A stretch of 64,000 nucleotides of DNA from Aeromicrobium sp. Leaf350 (GTDB lineage: Bacteria; Actinomycetota; Actinomycetes; Propionibacteriales; Nocardioidaceae): NCBI RefSeq assembly GCF_916858655.1, contig NZ_CAKASL010000003.1, positions 372,001 to 436,000 on the forward strand, written 5' to 3'. Position numbers and translations under genes: made by a program. The notes under the pieces are model-generated. The model worked only from the letters and a program-made list of their open reading frames with translations. It was not told the DNA's origin and did not search any database. Below, piece after piece: positions 33,801 to 43,261 of the stretch; within the stretch, counting starts at the first letter, position 1; each line of letters opens with the position of its first letter.

Positions 33801-34763
33801 GTGAAGCCCCGCGCGATGCCGATCGTCTACTCGCTGCCGCTCCGCGACCGGTTCCGCGGCATCACGCACCGCGAGGGGGTCCTGGTGGAGGGCCCGGCGG
33901 GCTGGGGCGAGTTCGCGCCCTTCCTGGAGTACGACGACGCGGAGGCGCTCCACTGGTGGGCGGCCGCCCGCGAGGCGTCGACGGTCGGGTGGCCCGAGCC
34001 CGTCCGCGCGCAGGTGCCGGTGAACTGCATCGTGCCCGCAGTCACGCCCGAGCGCGCCGCCGAGATCGTGCTCGCCTCCGGGTGCCGCACCGCCAAGGTC
34101 AAGGTCGCCGAGCAGGGCCAGGACCTGGCCGACGACCTCGCTCGGGTCGCCGCGGTGCGTGAGGCGCTGGGTCCCGACGGTCGGGTGCGGGTCGACGCCA
34201 ACGGCGCGTGGGGCCTGCGGGAGGCGCTCGTCGCCGTGCTCGCCCTCGACGACGAGGTGGGCCTGGAGTACGTCGAGCAGCCCTGCGCGAGCGTGGAGGA
34301 CCTGGCTCGGGTGCGCCGCGAGACGGGCGTGCTGGTCGCGGCGGACGAGTCCATCCGCAAGGCCGCGGATCCCTACCGGGTGGCCGAGCACGAGGCCGCC
34401 GACGTCGCGGTGCTCAAGGTCGCTCCGCTGGGCGGCGTCGCGGCGTGCTTGACGATCGCCGAGCAGATCGGCCTGCCCGTCGTGGTCTCGAGCGCCGTCG
34501 ACTCCTCCGTCGGACTGGCCGCCGGGCTCGCGCTCGCGGCCGCCCTGCCGGACCTGCCGTTCGCCTGCGGTCTCGGCACGCAGGCGCTCCTGGAGACCGA
34601 CGTCGTGACCGATCCGCTCGCGCCCGTGGGCGGGATGCTGGACGTGCGCCGGCCGGTCGTCGACCCTGACCTCCTCGAGCGGTGCCGCGCCGACGCCGAG
34701 CGCACGGCCTGGTGGCTCGACCGACTCGCGCGCGTCGAGGGCCTCGCCGGGGGACTCGCGTGA
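33801..34763 (+). CDS. menC: o-succinylbenzoate synthase
   Basis: The 320-residue enolase-superfamily enzyme dehydrates SHCHC to o-succinylbenzoate. The catalytic and metal residues are visible in order: lysine in TAKVKVAEQG, Asp in RVDANGAW, Glu in YVEQPC, Asp in VAADESI and the second catalytic lysine in AVLKVAPLGG. GTG 33801 fits a leaderless start; an ATG lies five codons on. menD begins within its stop codon. Confidence 0.95.
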   Translation: MKPRAMPIVYSLPLRDRFRGITHREGVLVEGPAGWGEFAPFLEYDDAEALHWWAAAREASTVGWPEPVRAQVPVNCIVPAVTPERAAEIVLASGCRTAKVKVAEQGQDLADDLARVAAVREALGPDGRVRVDANGAWGLREALVAVLALDDEVGLEYVEQPCASVEDLARVRRETGVLVAADESIRKAADPYRVAEHEAADVAVLKVAPLGGVAACLTIAEQIGLPVVVSSAVDSSVGLAAGLALAAALPDLPFACGLGTQALLETDVVTDPLAPVGGMLDVRRPVVDPDLLERCRADAERTAWWLDRLARVEGLAGGLA

Positions 34764-36301
34764 GCCGCTCGACAGACACGGCCCGCGAGCTGGTCGGCCG
34801 GCTGCTCGGACTCGGCGCGACGGAGGCCGTGCTCGCGCCGGGCTCCCGCTCGGGCCCGCTCGCCCTCGCGCTGCACGCCGCCGACCAGCAGGGCCTGCTG
34901 CGCCTGCACGTGCGGGTCGACGAGCGGGAGGCCGGCTTCCTCGCGCTCGGGCTCGCGAAGGCGTCCCGGTCGCCCGTGCCGGTCGTGACGACGTCGGGCA
35001 CGGCGGTCGCGAACCTGCACCCCGCCATGCTGGAGGCACTGCACGCGGGGGTTCCGGTGGTGGCGGTGACGGCCGACCGCCCCGCGCGCCTGCGGGGCAC
35101 GGGAGCCAACCAGACCACCGACCAGCGGCGCATCTTCCCGCGCGTCCCGTTCATCGAGGACCCGGCATCGCTGCCCGGCGCGCCCTGGTCGGGACCCGTG
35201 CACCTCAACCTCGAGCTGGACGAGCCGCTCGTCGAGACGGTCGAGTGGACGTTCGACGTCGTCGCCACGGCGCCGGCCACGCTCGACGAGAGCGCGCTGG
35301 TGACGCTCGGACCCGGCCCGGCGACCGTCGTGCTGGCCGGTGACGCAGCCCAGGACACGCGGGCCCGCGACGTGGCGCGCGACGGCGGCTGGCCGCTCTT
35401 CGCCGAGCCCAGCTCCGGAGTGCGCGGCGACCAGGTGGTCGGCGCCTACCGGCTCCTGCTCGACCACCACCCGCTGTCCGCGCGCATCGAGAGGGTCGTG
35501 AGCTTCGGCCACGCGACGTTGTCACGGCCGGTGTCAGCCCTGCTGGCGCGCTCGGACGTCGAGGTCGTGCACGTCGGCGGCGTCACGACCTTCCCCGGCG
35601 TGCCGGGACCCGGCGTCCGGTTCGTCGACCACGTGCAGGTCGAGGAGGCCGACGACACCGACTGGTTCGACGCGTGGCACGAGGCCGACGGGGTCGCGCG
35701 GTCCGCGATCGACTCGGTCTCCCCGCCCGCGCACCGCCTCGCGGAGACCGTGTGGCGCGCCGCGGCAGGTGGAGTCCTCGTGATCGGCTCGTCGTCGGTC
35801 GTGCGCGACCTCGACCTGGTGGCCCCCGGTCCGTCTCCCGACATCGTCGTCGCGAACCGTGGCCTGGCCGGGATCGACGGGATGGTGTCGACCGCCGTCG
35901 GCGTCGCGCTCGTCGAAGGACGCCCGAGCCTCGCCGTGATGGGCGACCTGACGTTCCTGCACGGCGCCAACGGCCTGCTGATCGGCCCGCACGAGCCGCG
36001 ACCCGACCTCACGATCGTCGTCGTGTCCGACGACGGTGGTGCGATCTTCTCCCTGCTCGAGCAGGGCTCGGTGGAGTACGCCGAGGCGTTCGAGCGGGTG
36101 TACGCGACGCCCACCGGGACGGACCTGTCGGCGCTGTGCCGGGCCCACGGCGTCCCGCACGCGCGGGTCGAGGTCGACGACCTCCGTGCGTCGCTCGACG
36201 CGACCCCGTCAGGACTCGCCGTCGTCGAGGTCCCGCTCGATCGCTCCACCCGTCGCGCCGATGCGCTGGCGGTCTCCGCGGCCGTCAGGTCCGCATTCTG
36301 A
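34760..36301 (+). CDS. menD: SEPHCHC synthase (menaquinone pathway)
   Basis: The 513-residue thiamine-diphosphate enzyme condenses isochorismate with 2-oxoglutarate. APGSRSGPLALAL (about 28) and the catalytic Glu in VRVDEREAGFLALGLAKAS (about 50) are in the N-terminal domain, and the cofactor site is in VANRGLAGIDGMVSTAVG and VSDDGGAIFSLLEQG near the C terminus. GTG start overlaps menC. Its substrate comes from MenF and its product goes, via MenH (not seen here), to MenC. Confidence 0.95.
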   Translation: MSRSTDTARELVGRLLGLGATEAVLAPGSRSGPLALALHAADQQGLLRLHVRVDEREAGFLALGLAKASRSPVPVVTTSGTAVANLHPAMLEALHAGVPVVAVTADRPARLRGTGANQTTDQRRIFPRVPFIEDPASLPGAPWSGPVHLNLELDEPLVETVEWTFDVVATAPATLDESALVTLGPGPATVVLAGDAAQDTRARDVARDGGWPLFAEPSSGVRGDQVVGAYRLLLDHHPLSARIERVVSFGHATLSRPVSALLARSDVEVVHVGGVTTFPGVPGPGVRFVDHVQVEEADDTDWFDAWHEADGVARSAIDSVSPPAHRLAETVWRAAAGGVLVIGSSSVVRDLDLVAPGPSPDIVVANRGLAGIDGMVSTAVGVALVEGRPSLAVMGDLTFLHGANGLLIGPHEPRPDLTIVVVSDDGGAIFSLLEQGSVEYAEAFERVYATPTGTDLSALCRAHGVPHARVEVDDLRASLDATPSGLAVVEVPLDRSTRRADALAVSAAVRSAF

Positions 36302-36333
36302 CAGTGGCACTGGCACGGTCAACCGACCGCGAG

Positions 36334-36339
36334 TACGGT
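36334..36339 (+). promoter_or_regulatory. -10 box (TACGGT) of the GMC oxidoreductase operon
   Basis: TACGGT ends 7 nt before the GTG at 36347, which is a reason to prefer that start over the GTG at 36338. Confidence 0.45.
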
Positions 36340-36346
36340 GGGTGGC

Positions 36347-37924
36347 GTGGGTCACAACGCTGAGGTATTCGACTACGTCGTCATCGGGTCCGGCAGTGCG
36401 GGTGGCGTCATCGCCGCTCGCCTGAGCGAGGACCCCCAGGTACGGGTGCTGCTGCTGGAGGCAGGCCCCATGGACGACGACGACATGATCCACCTGCCGG
36501 CGGGATTCTCGACGCTGTTCCGCACGAAGTGGGACTGGGCGTACCGCACGACCCCGCAGAAGATGCTGTCCGGGCGACGCTCCGACTGGCCCCGCATGAA
36601 GGGCCTCGGCGGCTGCACCTCGATGAACGCGATGATCTACATCCGCGGCAACCGCGCCGACTACGACGAGTGGCGCGACGTCTACGGTGCCGAGGGCTGG
36701 GGCTACGACGACGTCCTGCCGTACTTCAAGAGGTCCGAGGGCAACCGCCGCCTCGGCGGCGAGTACCACGGCACCGACGGCCCGCTCTGGGTCGAGGACC
36801 GCCGGTACGACCACGAGCTGACCCACGCGTTCGTCGACTCCGCCGTCGCGTCCGGCTTCAAGCCCACCGACGACTTCAACGGCGCCGAGCAGGAGGGCGC
36901 CGGCCTGTACCAGGTCACGTGCCGCAAGGGCCGCCGCTGGTCGGTCGCCGACGCCTTCATCCGGCCGGCGATGGACCGCCCCAACCTCACGGTCCGCACC
37001 GAGGCCTTCGTCACGAAGATCGAGATCGACGGCACGCGCGCCACCGGCGTCACCTACCAGCGTCACGGCGTCACCGAGACGGTCCGCGCCGACGCCGAGA
37101 TCGTCCTCTCGGGCGGCGCCGTCAACAGCCCGCAGCTGCTGATGCTGTCGGGCGTGGGCCCGGGCGCGCACCTGCGCGAGCACGGCATCGACGTCAAGGT
37201 CGACTCGCCCGAGGTGGGCAAGAACCTGCAGGACCACCCCATCACCGCGGTGCTGTTCGACACCAAGAACACCTCCGACTTCTCCGAGAACCTCAGCCTC
37301 GGCAACCTGCTCAAGGCGCAGAAGCTGGGCCGCGGGCCGCTGACCTCGAACGTCGCCGAGTCGGGCGCCTTCTTCCGGTCCAGCGACGACCAGCCGGCGC
37401 CCGACCTGCAGCTGCACGTGCTGCCGACGGGCTTCTGGGACAACGGTCTCCACGAGGTCACCAAGCGCGGTCTCGTCATCGCCCCCACGCTCGTGCGGGT
37501 CGAGAGCGTCGGGCAGATCACGCTCCGCTCCGCCGACCCGACGTGGCACCCGGAGATCGACCCGGCGTACTACTCCGACCCCTCCGACCTCGACCGCATC
37601 CTGGTCGGCATGCGCAAGGCCTTCGAGGTCGCGTCGGTCGGCCCGCTCACGCGGTACGTCGACAAGCCGTGGGCGCCCGGCAGCTGGAACCCCAGCGACG
37701 ACGAGATCATCGGTGCCATCTCCCGCATGGGCCAGACGGTCTACCACCCGGTGGGCACGTGCTCGCTCGGCAAGGTCGTCGACGCCGACCTGCGGGTCAT
37801 GGGCGTCGAGGGCCTGCGCGTCGCCGACGCGTCCGTCATGCCGCGGGTCCCGCGCGGCAACACCAACGCCCCCACCATCATGATCGGCGAGAAGGCCGCC
37901 GACCTCATCAAGGAGTCAGCATGA
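36347..37924 (+). CDS. GMC-family oxidoreductase (choline-dehydrogenase-like)
   Basis: The 525-residue flavoprotein has the FAD-binding loop FDYVVIGSGSAGGVIAARLS (7-26), the GMC signature around WPRMKGLGGCTSMNAMIYIR (about 80-100), SGGAVNSPQLLMLSGVGPG (second GMC signature, about 255), and the C-terminal active-site region TVYHPVGTCSLG (His, about 462) with RGNTNAPTIMIGEKAADLI. It oxidises an alcohol to an aldehyde. An aldehyde dehydrogenase gene starts within its stop, so the pair likely oxidises an alcohol to a carboxylate. Choline is one candidate; longer or aromatic alcohols are equally possible. Confidence 0.92.
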   Translation: MGHNAEVFDYVVIGSGSAGGVIAARLSEDPQVRVLLLEAGPMDDDDMIHLPAGFSTLFRTKWDWAYRTTPQKMLSGRRSDWPRMKGLGGCTSMNAMIYIRGNRADYDEWRDVYGAEGWGYDDVLPYFKRSEGNRRLGGEYHGTDGPLWVEDRRYDHELTHAFVDSAVASGFKPTDDFNGAEQEGAGLYQVTCRKGRRWSVADAFIRPAMDRPNLTVRTEAFVTKIEIDGTRATGVTYQRHGVTETVRADAEIVLSGGAVNSPQLLMLSGVGPGAHLREHGIDVKVDSPEVGKNLQDHPITAVLFDTKNTSDFSENLSLGNLLKAQKLGRGPLTSNVAESGAFFRSSDDQPAPDLQLHVLPTGFWDNGLHEVTKRGLVIAPTLVRVESVGQITLRSADPTWHPEIDPAYYSDPSDLDRILVGMRKAFEVASVGPLTRYVDKPWAPGSWNPSDDEIIGAISRMGQTVYHPVGTCSLGKVVDADLRVMGVEGLRVADASVMPRVPRGNTNAPTIMIGEKAADLIKESA

Positions 37925-39486
37925 CGAGCGCATCCCCCACCGGTCCCGAGCTGTCCGGCCCCCTGTTCGGGGCGGGCGAGCCGCCCATCTCGTCGCTGCC
38001 GGTCCGCGAGGGGCCCACGTTCGAGTCGCTCGACCCGCGCACGGGTGACGTCGTCGGCGTGCACGCCATCCACAGCGCCGAGGAGGTCGAGGCGGCGGTC
38101 GAGAAGGCCCGCCTCGCGGCGATCTGGTGGCGTGACATCGGCTTCGAGGGCCGCAAGGAGTTCCTGCTGCAGTGGCGCAGCGTCATCACGCGTCGCCTCG
38201 CGCAGATCTCGCACCTCGTGCACCTCGAGACTGGCAAGCCCCACGGCGACGCGCAGCTCGAGATCGGTCTCGCGATCGACCACGTGAACTGGGCCGCCAA
38301 GAACGCCAAGAAGGTCCTGGGTGCCACGTCGGTGTCGTCCGGCATCTTCGCGATCAACCACGCGTCGTCGGTGCGGTACAACCCGCTCGGCGTCGTGGGC
38401 GTCATCGGGCCGTGGAACTACCCGGTCTTCACGCCGCTCGGCTCGATCACGTACGCGCTCGCGGCGGGCAACGGCGTCGTGTTCAAGCCCAGCGAGTACA
38501 CGCCCGGCGTCGGCCGCTGGCTCGTCGACACCTTCACCGAGGTCGTCGGGGGCCGTCCCGTCCTGCAGCTCGTCACGGGCTACGGCGAGACCGGCGCTGC
38601 ACTCTGCCGCGCCGGCGTCGACAAGGTCGCCTTCACCGGCTCGGCCAACACCGGCAAGCGCGTCATGGCGGCGTGCGCCGAGAACCTCGTGCCCGTCGTG
38701 ATCGAGGCCGGCGGCAAGGACTCGGTCATCGTCGACGAGGACGCCGACCTGGTCGCTGCGGCCGAGGGTGCGCTGTGGTCCGGCATGTCGAACGCGGGCC
38801 AGACCTGTATCGGCGCGGAGCGCGTGTACGTGCACCGGGCCGTGTTCGAGCCCTTCATGACCGAGCTGCTCAAGCAGGCCCGCACGGTCACGGCGCACGC
38901 GTCGCCCGACTCGCTCATCGGACCCATCACCATGCCGTCGCAGCTCGACGTCATCCAGCGCCACATCGACGACGCGATCGCGAAGGGCGGCCGGGTCGTG
39001 CTCGGCGGGTCCGACGCGGTCGGCGAGCGCTTCGTGCAGCCGACGATCATCACCCACGTGCCGGAGGACTCCGCGGCCGTGACCGAGGAGACGTTCGGTC
39101 CGACGCTGGTCGTCAACCCGGTCGACGACATGGACGAGGCGGTGCAGCTGACGAACGCGACGGCGTACGGCCTCGCCGGGTCCGTGTACGGCAAGCGCCG
39201 CGCGGTCTCGATCGCCGAGCGGGTGCGCTCGGGCATGACCTCGATCAACGCCGTCGCGATGTTCGCGGGCGTCCCGTCGCTGCCGTTCGGTGGCGTCGGT
39301 GAGTCCGGCTTCGGCCGCATCCACGGTCCCGACGGCCTGCGCGAGTTCACCTACGCCAAGGCGATCACGCGGCAGCGGTTCAAGCCGTTGCTCAACCTCA
39401 CCTCGATGCAGCGTGACGAGGCGACCGACAAGAACGCGGCCACGCTCATCAACCTGCTCTACGGAGGCCGCAAGACGTTGCGGTGA
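37921..39486 (+). CDS. NAD(P)-dependent aldehyde dehydrogenase
   Basis: The 521-residue enzyme has the ALDH fold: VGVIGPWNYPVFTPLGSITY (about 158) at the cofactor site, AFTGSANTGKRVM (about 238), the general-base Glu in PVVIEAGGKDSVIV (about 261) and the catalytic Cys in SNAGQTCIGAERVYVH (about 297). The residues around the Glu (EAGGKDS) differ from the common ELGGK. Related proteins are often labelled succinate-semialdehyde dehydrogenase, but the coupled GMC oxidoreductase suggests it takes the aldehyde made by that enzyme. It overlaps that gene by ATGA. Confidence 0.92.
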   Translation: MTSASPTGPELSGPLFGAGEPPISSLPVREGPTFESLDPRTGDVVGVHAIHSAEEVEAAVEKARLAAIWWRDIGFEGRKEFLLQWRSVITRRLAQISHLVHLETGKPHGDAQLEIGLAIDHVNWAAKNAKKVLGATSVSSGIFAINHASSVRYNPLGVVGVIGPWNYPVFTPLGSITYALAAGNGVVFKPSEYTPGVGRWLVDTFTEVVGGRPVLQLVTGYGETGAALCRAGVDKVAFTGSANTGKRVMAACAENLVPVVIEAGGKDSVIVDEDADLVAAAEGALWSGMSNAGQTCIGAERVYVHRAVFEPFMTELLKQARTVTAHASPDSLIGPITMPSQLDVIQRHIDDAIAKGGRVVLGGSDAVGERFVQPTIITHVPEDSAAVTEETFGPTLVVNPVDDMDEAVQLTNATAYGLAGSVYGKRRAVSIAERVRSGMTSINAVAMFAGVPSLPFGGVGESGFGRIHGPDGLREFTYAKAITRQRFKPLLNLTSMQRDEATDKNAATLINLLYGGRKTLR

Positions 39487-39562
39487 TCTCGCGTCGCGAG
39501 AGTTGTCCGCCGGGCCACGTGTCGTTCACCGGACGCGTGTCGGCTGCTGGCCTGGTGCCCCG

Positions 39563-39568
39563 TAGCCT
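39563..39568 (+). promoter_or_regulatory. -10 box (TAGCCT) of the first SGNH hydrolase gene
   Basis: TAGCCT ends 6 nt before the GTG at 39575. Confidence 0.5.
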
Positions 39569-39574
39569 GAACGC

Positions 39575-40519
39575 GTGAACAGGCGGATCATCCATCGGCG
39601 CTTCGTGGCCCTCGGTGACTCCTTCACCGAAGGGATGGGCGACCCCGACCCGCTGCTGCCCAACGGGGTGCGCGGCTGGGCCGACCGGGTCGCCGAGCAG
39701 ATGTCGGTCGCGGCGCCCGGCGTGCAGTACGCCAACCTCGCGATCCGCGGCAAGCGGCTCGACCAGATCGTCTCCGAGCAGCTCGGGCCGGCGCTCGCGC
39801 TGCGGCCCGACCTCGTGGCGCTGTTCGCCGGGGTCAACGACCTGATGCACCTGCGGGTGCGGATGGACGAGCTCATGGCGGTGTACGAGGACGTCGTGGC
39901 GCGGGTGCGGGCCACGGGCGCCCGGGTGCTGCTGTTCACGATCAGCGATCCGGAGCCGGTGTGGGTGTTCCGCCCCTTCCGCGGGCGCATCGCGATCTAC
40001 AACGAGCTCGTCCGCAAGATCGCCCGACGCCACGACGCGACGGTGGTCGACCTGTGGGACGTGCTGGACCTCGGTGACCGTCGCCTCTGGGGCGACGACC
40101 GCCTGCACCTCGCGACGCCCGGTCACGAGATCGTGGCCGGAGCGGTGTGCGAGGCCATCGGCATCCGTCACACCCTCCAGGTCGACCCGGCGACGAGCGG
40201 CGCGGCGCGCACCCGTCGGCAGCGGCTGGCGTGGCTCGTGCGGCACGCGGTGCCGTGGTTCTTCCGTCGCCTGCGGGGGCGTTCCCTGGGTGACGGCCTG
40301 ACCCCGCGGTACCCCACGCTCACGCCTCCGGTGCTGCCCGCAGGCCTCGCGGTCGAGGAGCTGCCGTCTAGCCTGGCGCCATGCGATTCCGCCGCTTCGT
40401 CGCCCTCGGAGACTCCTTCACCGAAGGGGTCGGCGACGCCGATCCCCGACGCCCCAACGGCGTTCGTGGATGGGCCGACCGATGTGCCGCCGCCCTCGCG
40501 CAGCACGATCCCGACCTGA
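39575..40519 (+). CDS. SGNH/GDSL hydrolase, first of a tandem pair, with read-through tail
   Basis: The 314-residue esterase-like protein has the nucleophile in FVALGDSFTEG (Ser about 13), Asn in FAGVNDLMH (about 90) and the Asp-His pair in DDRLHLATPGHE (about 178). It resembles the second gene throughout, up to the shared ending GDxLxPRYPTLT. After that point (about 40330) it continues for about 60 Pro/Ser-rich residues, the last 45 read in another frame inside the next gene. That tail looks like loss of the original stop codon or a sequencing frameshift. The substrate is unknown. Confidence 0.85.
   Translation: MNRRIIHRRFVALGDSFTEGMGDPDPLLPNGVRGWADRVAEQMSVAAPGVQYANLAIRGKRLDQIVSEQLGPALALRPDLVALFAGVNDLMHLRVRMDELMAVYEDVVARVRATGARVLLFTISDPEPVWVFRPFRGRIAIYNELVRKIARRHDATVVDLWDVLDLGDRRLWGDDRLHLATPGHEIVAGAVCEAIGIRHTLQVDPATSGAARTRRQRLAWLVRHAVPWFFRRLRGRSLGDGLTPRYPTLTPPVLPAGLAVEELPSSLAPCDSAASSPSETPSPKGSATPIPDAPTAFVDGPTDVPPPSRSTIPT
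40369..40374 (+). promoter_or_regulatory. -10 box (TAGCCT) of the second SGNH hydrolase gene
   Basis: TAGCCT ends 6 nt before the ATG at 40381, with the same hexamer and spacing as the first gene, and lies inside that gene's read-through tail. Confidence 0.5.
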
Positions 40520-41139
40520 CCTACGCGAATCTCGCGATCCGGGGGCGCAAGCTCCGGCCGATCCTGGCCGAGCAGGTCGCTCCGGCGCTGTCGCTCGATC
40601 CCGACCTGGTCTCGATCTACGCGGGCGCGAACGACGTGCTGCGCCCGCGGATCGACGTCGACGCCCTGGTGGCCGAGTACGACGCGGCGGTGGGGATGCT
40701 CTCGCAGCAGGCCCACGTCGTGATGTTCACGGCCTACGACCCGGGTGAGGCGCCGGTCTTCGCGTTCCTGCGGGGCCGGTTCGCGATCTACAACGAGCTC
40801 GTCCGGGAGGTCGCCGAGCGCCACGGTGCGACGCTGGTCGACTTCTGGCGTCTGCGCGAGTACCGCGACGACCAGCTGTGGGACACCGACCGGATGCACA
40901 TGTCGAGCATCGGCCACCAGCGGATGGCGATCGCGGTGCTCGACGCGCTCGGCGTGACGCACGACCTGGAGCCGCTGCCTCTCGTGCCGCCTGCCCCGCA
41001 GACCGCCGCCCAGCGCCGCGCCGCGAACGTGGCCTGGGCGCGCGAGCACGCCGGCCCCTGGGTCGGCCGCCGCCTGCGCGGCACCTCCTCCGGCGACGCC
41101 CTCGCCCCCCGCTACCCCACCCTGACCACCCCCACCTGA
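40381..41139 (+). CDS. SGNH/GDSL hydrolase, second of a tandem pair
   Basis: The 252-residue protein has the nucleophile in FVALGDSFTEG (Ser about 12), YAGANDVLRP (Asn about 83) and the Asp-His pair in DTDRMHMSSIGHQ (about 170). It is a clear paralogue of the gene before it, probably by tandem duplication. Such cytoplasmic SGNH hydrolases cleave esters of unknown nature. Its stop codon opens palindromic repeat A2. Confidence 0.9.
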   Translation: MRFRRFVALGDSFTEGVGDADPRRPNGVRGWADRCAAALAQHDPDLTYANLAIRGRKLRPILAEQVAPALSLDPDLVSIYAGANDVLRPRIDVDALVAEYDAAVGMLSQQAHVVMFTAYDPGEAPVFAFLRGRFAIYNELVREVAERHGATLVDFWRLREYRDDQLWDTDRMHMSSIGHQRMAIAVLDALGVTHDLEPLPLVPPAPQTAAQRRAANVAWAREHAGPWVGRRLRGTSSGDALAPRYPTLTTPT

Positions 41140-41243
41140 ATGACCGCTCGCGAGAGACTTTGTTACCGCTGGCGAGAGACTTTGTTGGTGGTCAGGAGAT
41201 GCGGAACTCGCTCCTGACCACCAACAAGGTCTCTCGCGAGGGG
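41137..41243. repeat. palindromic repeat, family A, copy 2
   Basis: 27-nt arms (41172-41198 and 41211-41237) pair with a single G-T wobble around a 12-nt loop. An extra direct copy of the core is at 41147-41164. The element fills the whole gap between two convergent genes, starting at the hydrolase stop and reaching the menF stop. It could end transcription from both sides. Confidence 0.8.
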
Positions 41244-41246
41244 TCG

Positions 41247-42515
41247 TCAGTCGCGGGGGGAGAGCGCGGTGCGAACCGGGATGAGCTTGGCGTCGGACTC
41301 GGCCAGCTCGTCGGCCGGAACCGAGTCGGCGACGATGCCGCAGCCCGCGAACAGGCGCGCGGAGCGGCCGTCGGGCGCGAGCTCGGCTGAGCGCAGGCCG
41401 ATGCCCCACTCACCGTCGCCGTGCCCGTCCATCCATCCGACCGGTCCGGCGTAGCGGCCGCGGTCGAGCCCCTCGATCTGGGCGATCAGGGCGACGGCCT
41501 CGGCGGTCGGCGTGCCGCCCACGGCGGCCGAGGGGTGGAGGTCGGCGACCACCGACAGCACCGACGTGCCGTCGGGCACCACGCCGGCGATGTCGGTCGC
41601 GAGGTGCATGACGTTCGGCAGGTGGAGCACGAACGGCGCCTCGGAGCGGGTGACCGCCGAGCAGTGCGCGTGCAGGGCGTCGGCGACCGAGCGCACCGCG
41701 TACTCGTGCTCCTCGAGGTCCTTGCTGGACCGGGCGAGCGAACCGGCGAGGGCGGCGTCGTGCGCGTCGTCGCCCGTGCGGCGGATGGTTCCGGCGAGCA
41801 CCCGCGACGTCACGAGACCGCGCTCGAGGCGGACGAGCATCTCCGGGGTCGACCCGAAGAATCCGTCGACGTGGAACGTCCAGCACGCGGGGTAGTCGCG
41901 GGCGAGGCGGGCGAGTGGCCAGCGCACGTCGAGCGGTCGGTCGAAGTCGGCCCGGCAGTCGCGGGCGAGCACGACCTTGTCGAGCTGGTCGGCCGTGATC
42001 CGCTCGACCGCAGCGGCGACGGTGGCGGTCCAGGTGGCGACGTCGCCGTCGTCGAACGTGACCGGACCCGGCCGCTCCGGCCGGGTGGTCGGTCGCAGCT
42101 CGGGCGTCGGACCGATCGCGCTGCCGATCGTGGAGATCCAGGCACGACCGTCACGGCGACCGACGACGACCTCGGGCACCGTGAGGTGGCCGGCACCGTC
42201 GGCCGCGAAGTCGAACGTGCCGAACGCCACAAGGCCTGAGCCGGCGACCCCGACCTCGTCACGCACGACCGCCTGGTGCCGCACCTCGTCCCACCAGCGG
42301 GACGCGGCGGAGAACCGGTCGGGTCCGTCCACGTCGAAGGACGCAGCCCGCCCCCAGCCGACGATCCCGTCGCCGTCGTGCACCCACGCGAGGAAGTCGC
42401 GCTCGGGCAGCAGCGCCAGCAGGTCGTCGACCTCGACCGGGCGCGTGCGCACCAGCAGACGCTCGGGGGCGTCCGAGGCGGCGGGTCCGGCGGGGTTGGT
42501 CACGACGATCCACAT
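41247..42515 (-). CDS. menF: isochorismate synthase
   Basis: The 422-residue chorismate-binding enzyme makes isochorismate, the first step to menaquinone. Conserved parts are [68 protein letters not shown] and the final [20 protein letters not shown]. The ATG at 42515 matches the family length. It is divergent from menG, only 21 bp apart, so one short region serves both. No separate entC-type siderophore genes are nearby, which favours the menaquinone role. Confidence 0.93.
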   Translation of the reverse strand: MWIVVTNPAGPAASDAPERLLVRTRPVEVDDLLALLPERDFLAWVHDGDGIVGWGRAASFDVDGPDRFSAASRWWDEVRHQAVVRDEVGVAGSGLVAFGTFDFAADGAGHLTVPEVVVGRRDGRAWISTIGSAIGPTPELRPTTRPERPGPVTFDDGDVATWTATVAAAVERITADQLDKVVLARDCRADFDRPLDVRWPLARLARDYPACWTFHVDGFFGSTPEMLVRLERGLVTSRVLAGTIRRTGDDAHDAALAGSLARSSKDLEEHEYAVRSVADALHAHCSAVTRSEAPFVLHLPNVMHLATDIAGVVPDGTSVLSVVADLHPSAAVGGTPTAEAVALIAQIEGLDRGRYAGPVGWMDGHGDGEWGIGLRSAELAPDGRSARLFAGCGIVADSVPADELAESDAKLIPVRTALSPRD

Positions 42516-42536
42516 TACCCGTGGGAGAGTGATCTG

Positions 42537-43232
42537 GTGAGTCGAGCCGGACTGGACAAGGACCCCCGCGCGGTCGCGAGCATGTTCGACCAGGTCGCGC
42601 AGCGGTACGACATCACGAACGACGTCCTGTCGCTCGGGCAGGACCGGCGCTGGCGCAAGGCCGTGGTCGACCTCGTCGCGCCGCAGCCGGGGGAGCGTGT
42701 GCTGGACCTCGCGGCCGGCACCGGCACCTCGAGCCAGCCCTTCGCGGACGCCGGCGCGCACGTCGTGCCGTGCGACTTCTCGCTCGGGATGCTGCGCGTG
42801 GGCAAGGCGCAGTACCCGGACCTGGCCTTCACGGCGGGCGACGGGATGCGGCTCCCGTTCGCCGACGACTCCTTCGACGCCGTGACGATCTCGTTCGGTC
42901 TGCGCAACATCCACGACCCGGTCGAGGGCCTCCGTGAGCTGCACCGGGTGACCAAGCCGGGCGGCCGCATCGTGGTGTGCGAGTTCAGCACGCCGACGTG
43001 GAAGCCGTTCCGCGCGATCTACATCAACTACCTCATGCGCGCCCTGCCGCCGGTGGCCCGCGCGGTCTCCTCCAACCCCGACTCGTACGTCTACCTGGCG
43101 GAGTCGATCCGCGCGTGGCCCGACCAGAAGGGTCTGGCCCTGCGCCTCGTGGAGGCCGGCTGGGGGCGCGTCGAGTGGCACAACCTCTCGGGCGGCATCG
43201 TCGCGATGCATTACTCCGTCAAGCCCGCCTGA
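42537..43232 (+). CDS. menG: demethylmenaquinone methyltransferase
   Basis: The 231-residue SAM-dependent enzyme performs the final ring methylation. [20 protein letters not shown] (13-32) and [11 protein letters not shown] open the UbiE/MenG signature, [19 protein letters not shown] (about 55) is the SAM loop, [20 protein letters not shown] follows and [13 protein letters not shown] ends the protein. GTG 42537 is preceded by GGGAGAG. The complex I operon that reduces menaquinone begins 0.8 kb downstream. Confidence 0.95.
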   Translation: MSRAGLDKDPRAVASMFDQVAQRYDITNDVLSLGQDRRWRKAVVDLVAPQPGERVLDLAAGTGTSSQPFADAGAHVVPCDFSLGMLRVGKAQYPDLAFTAGDGMRLPFADDSFDAVTISFGLRNIHDPVEGLRELHRVTKPGGRIVVCEFSTPTWKPFRAIYINYLMRALPPVARAVSSNPDSYVYLAESIRAWPDQKGLALRLVEAGWGRVEWHNLSGGIVAMHYSVKPA

Positions 43233-43261
43233 CCTGCGCCCTCACGCCCTCGTCTCCACAG

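Noticed and set aside
42516-43211. A longer menF product reaching upstream through menG on the minus strand
   Set aside because: The upstream part is antisense to the methyltransferase gene and has no chorismate-enzyme sequence; ATG 42515 gives the family length.
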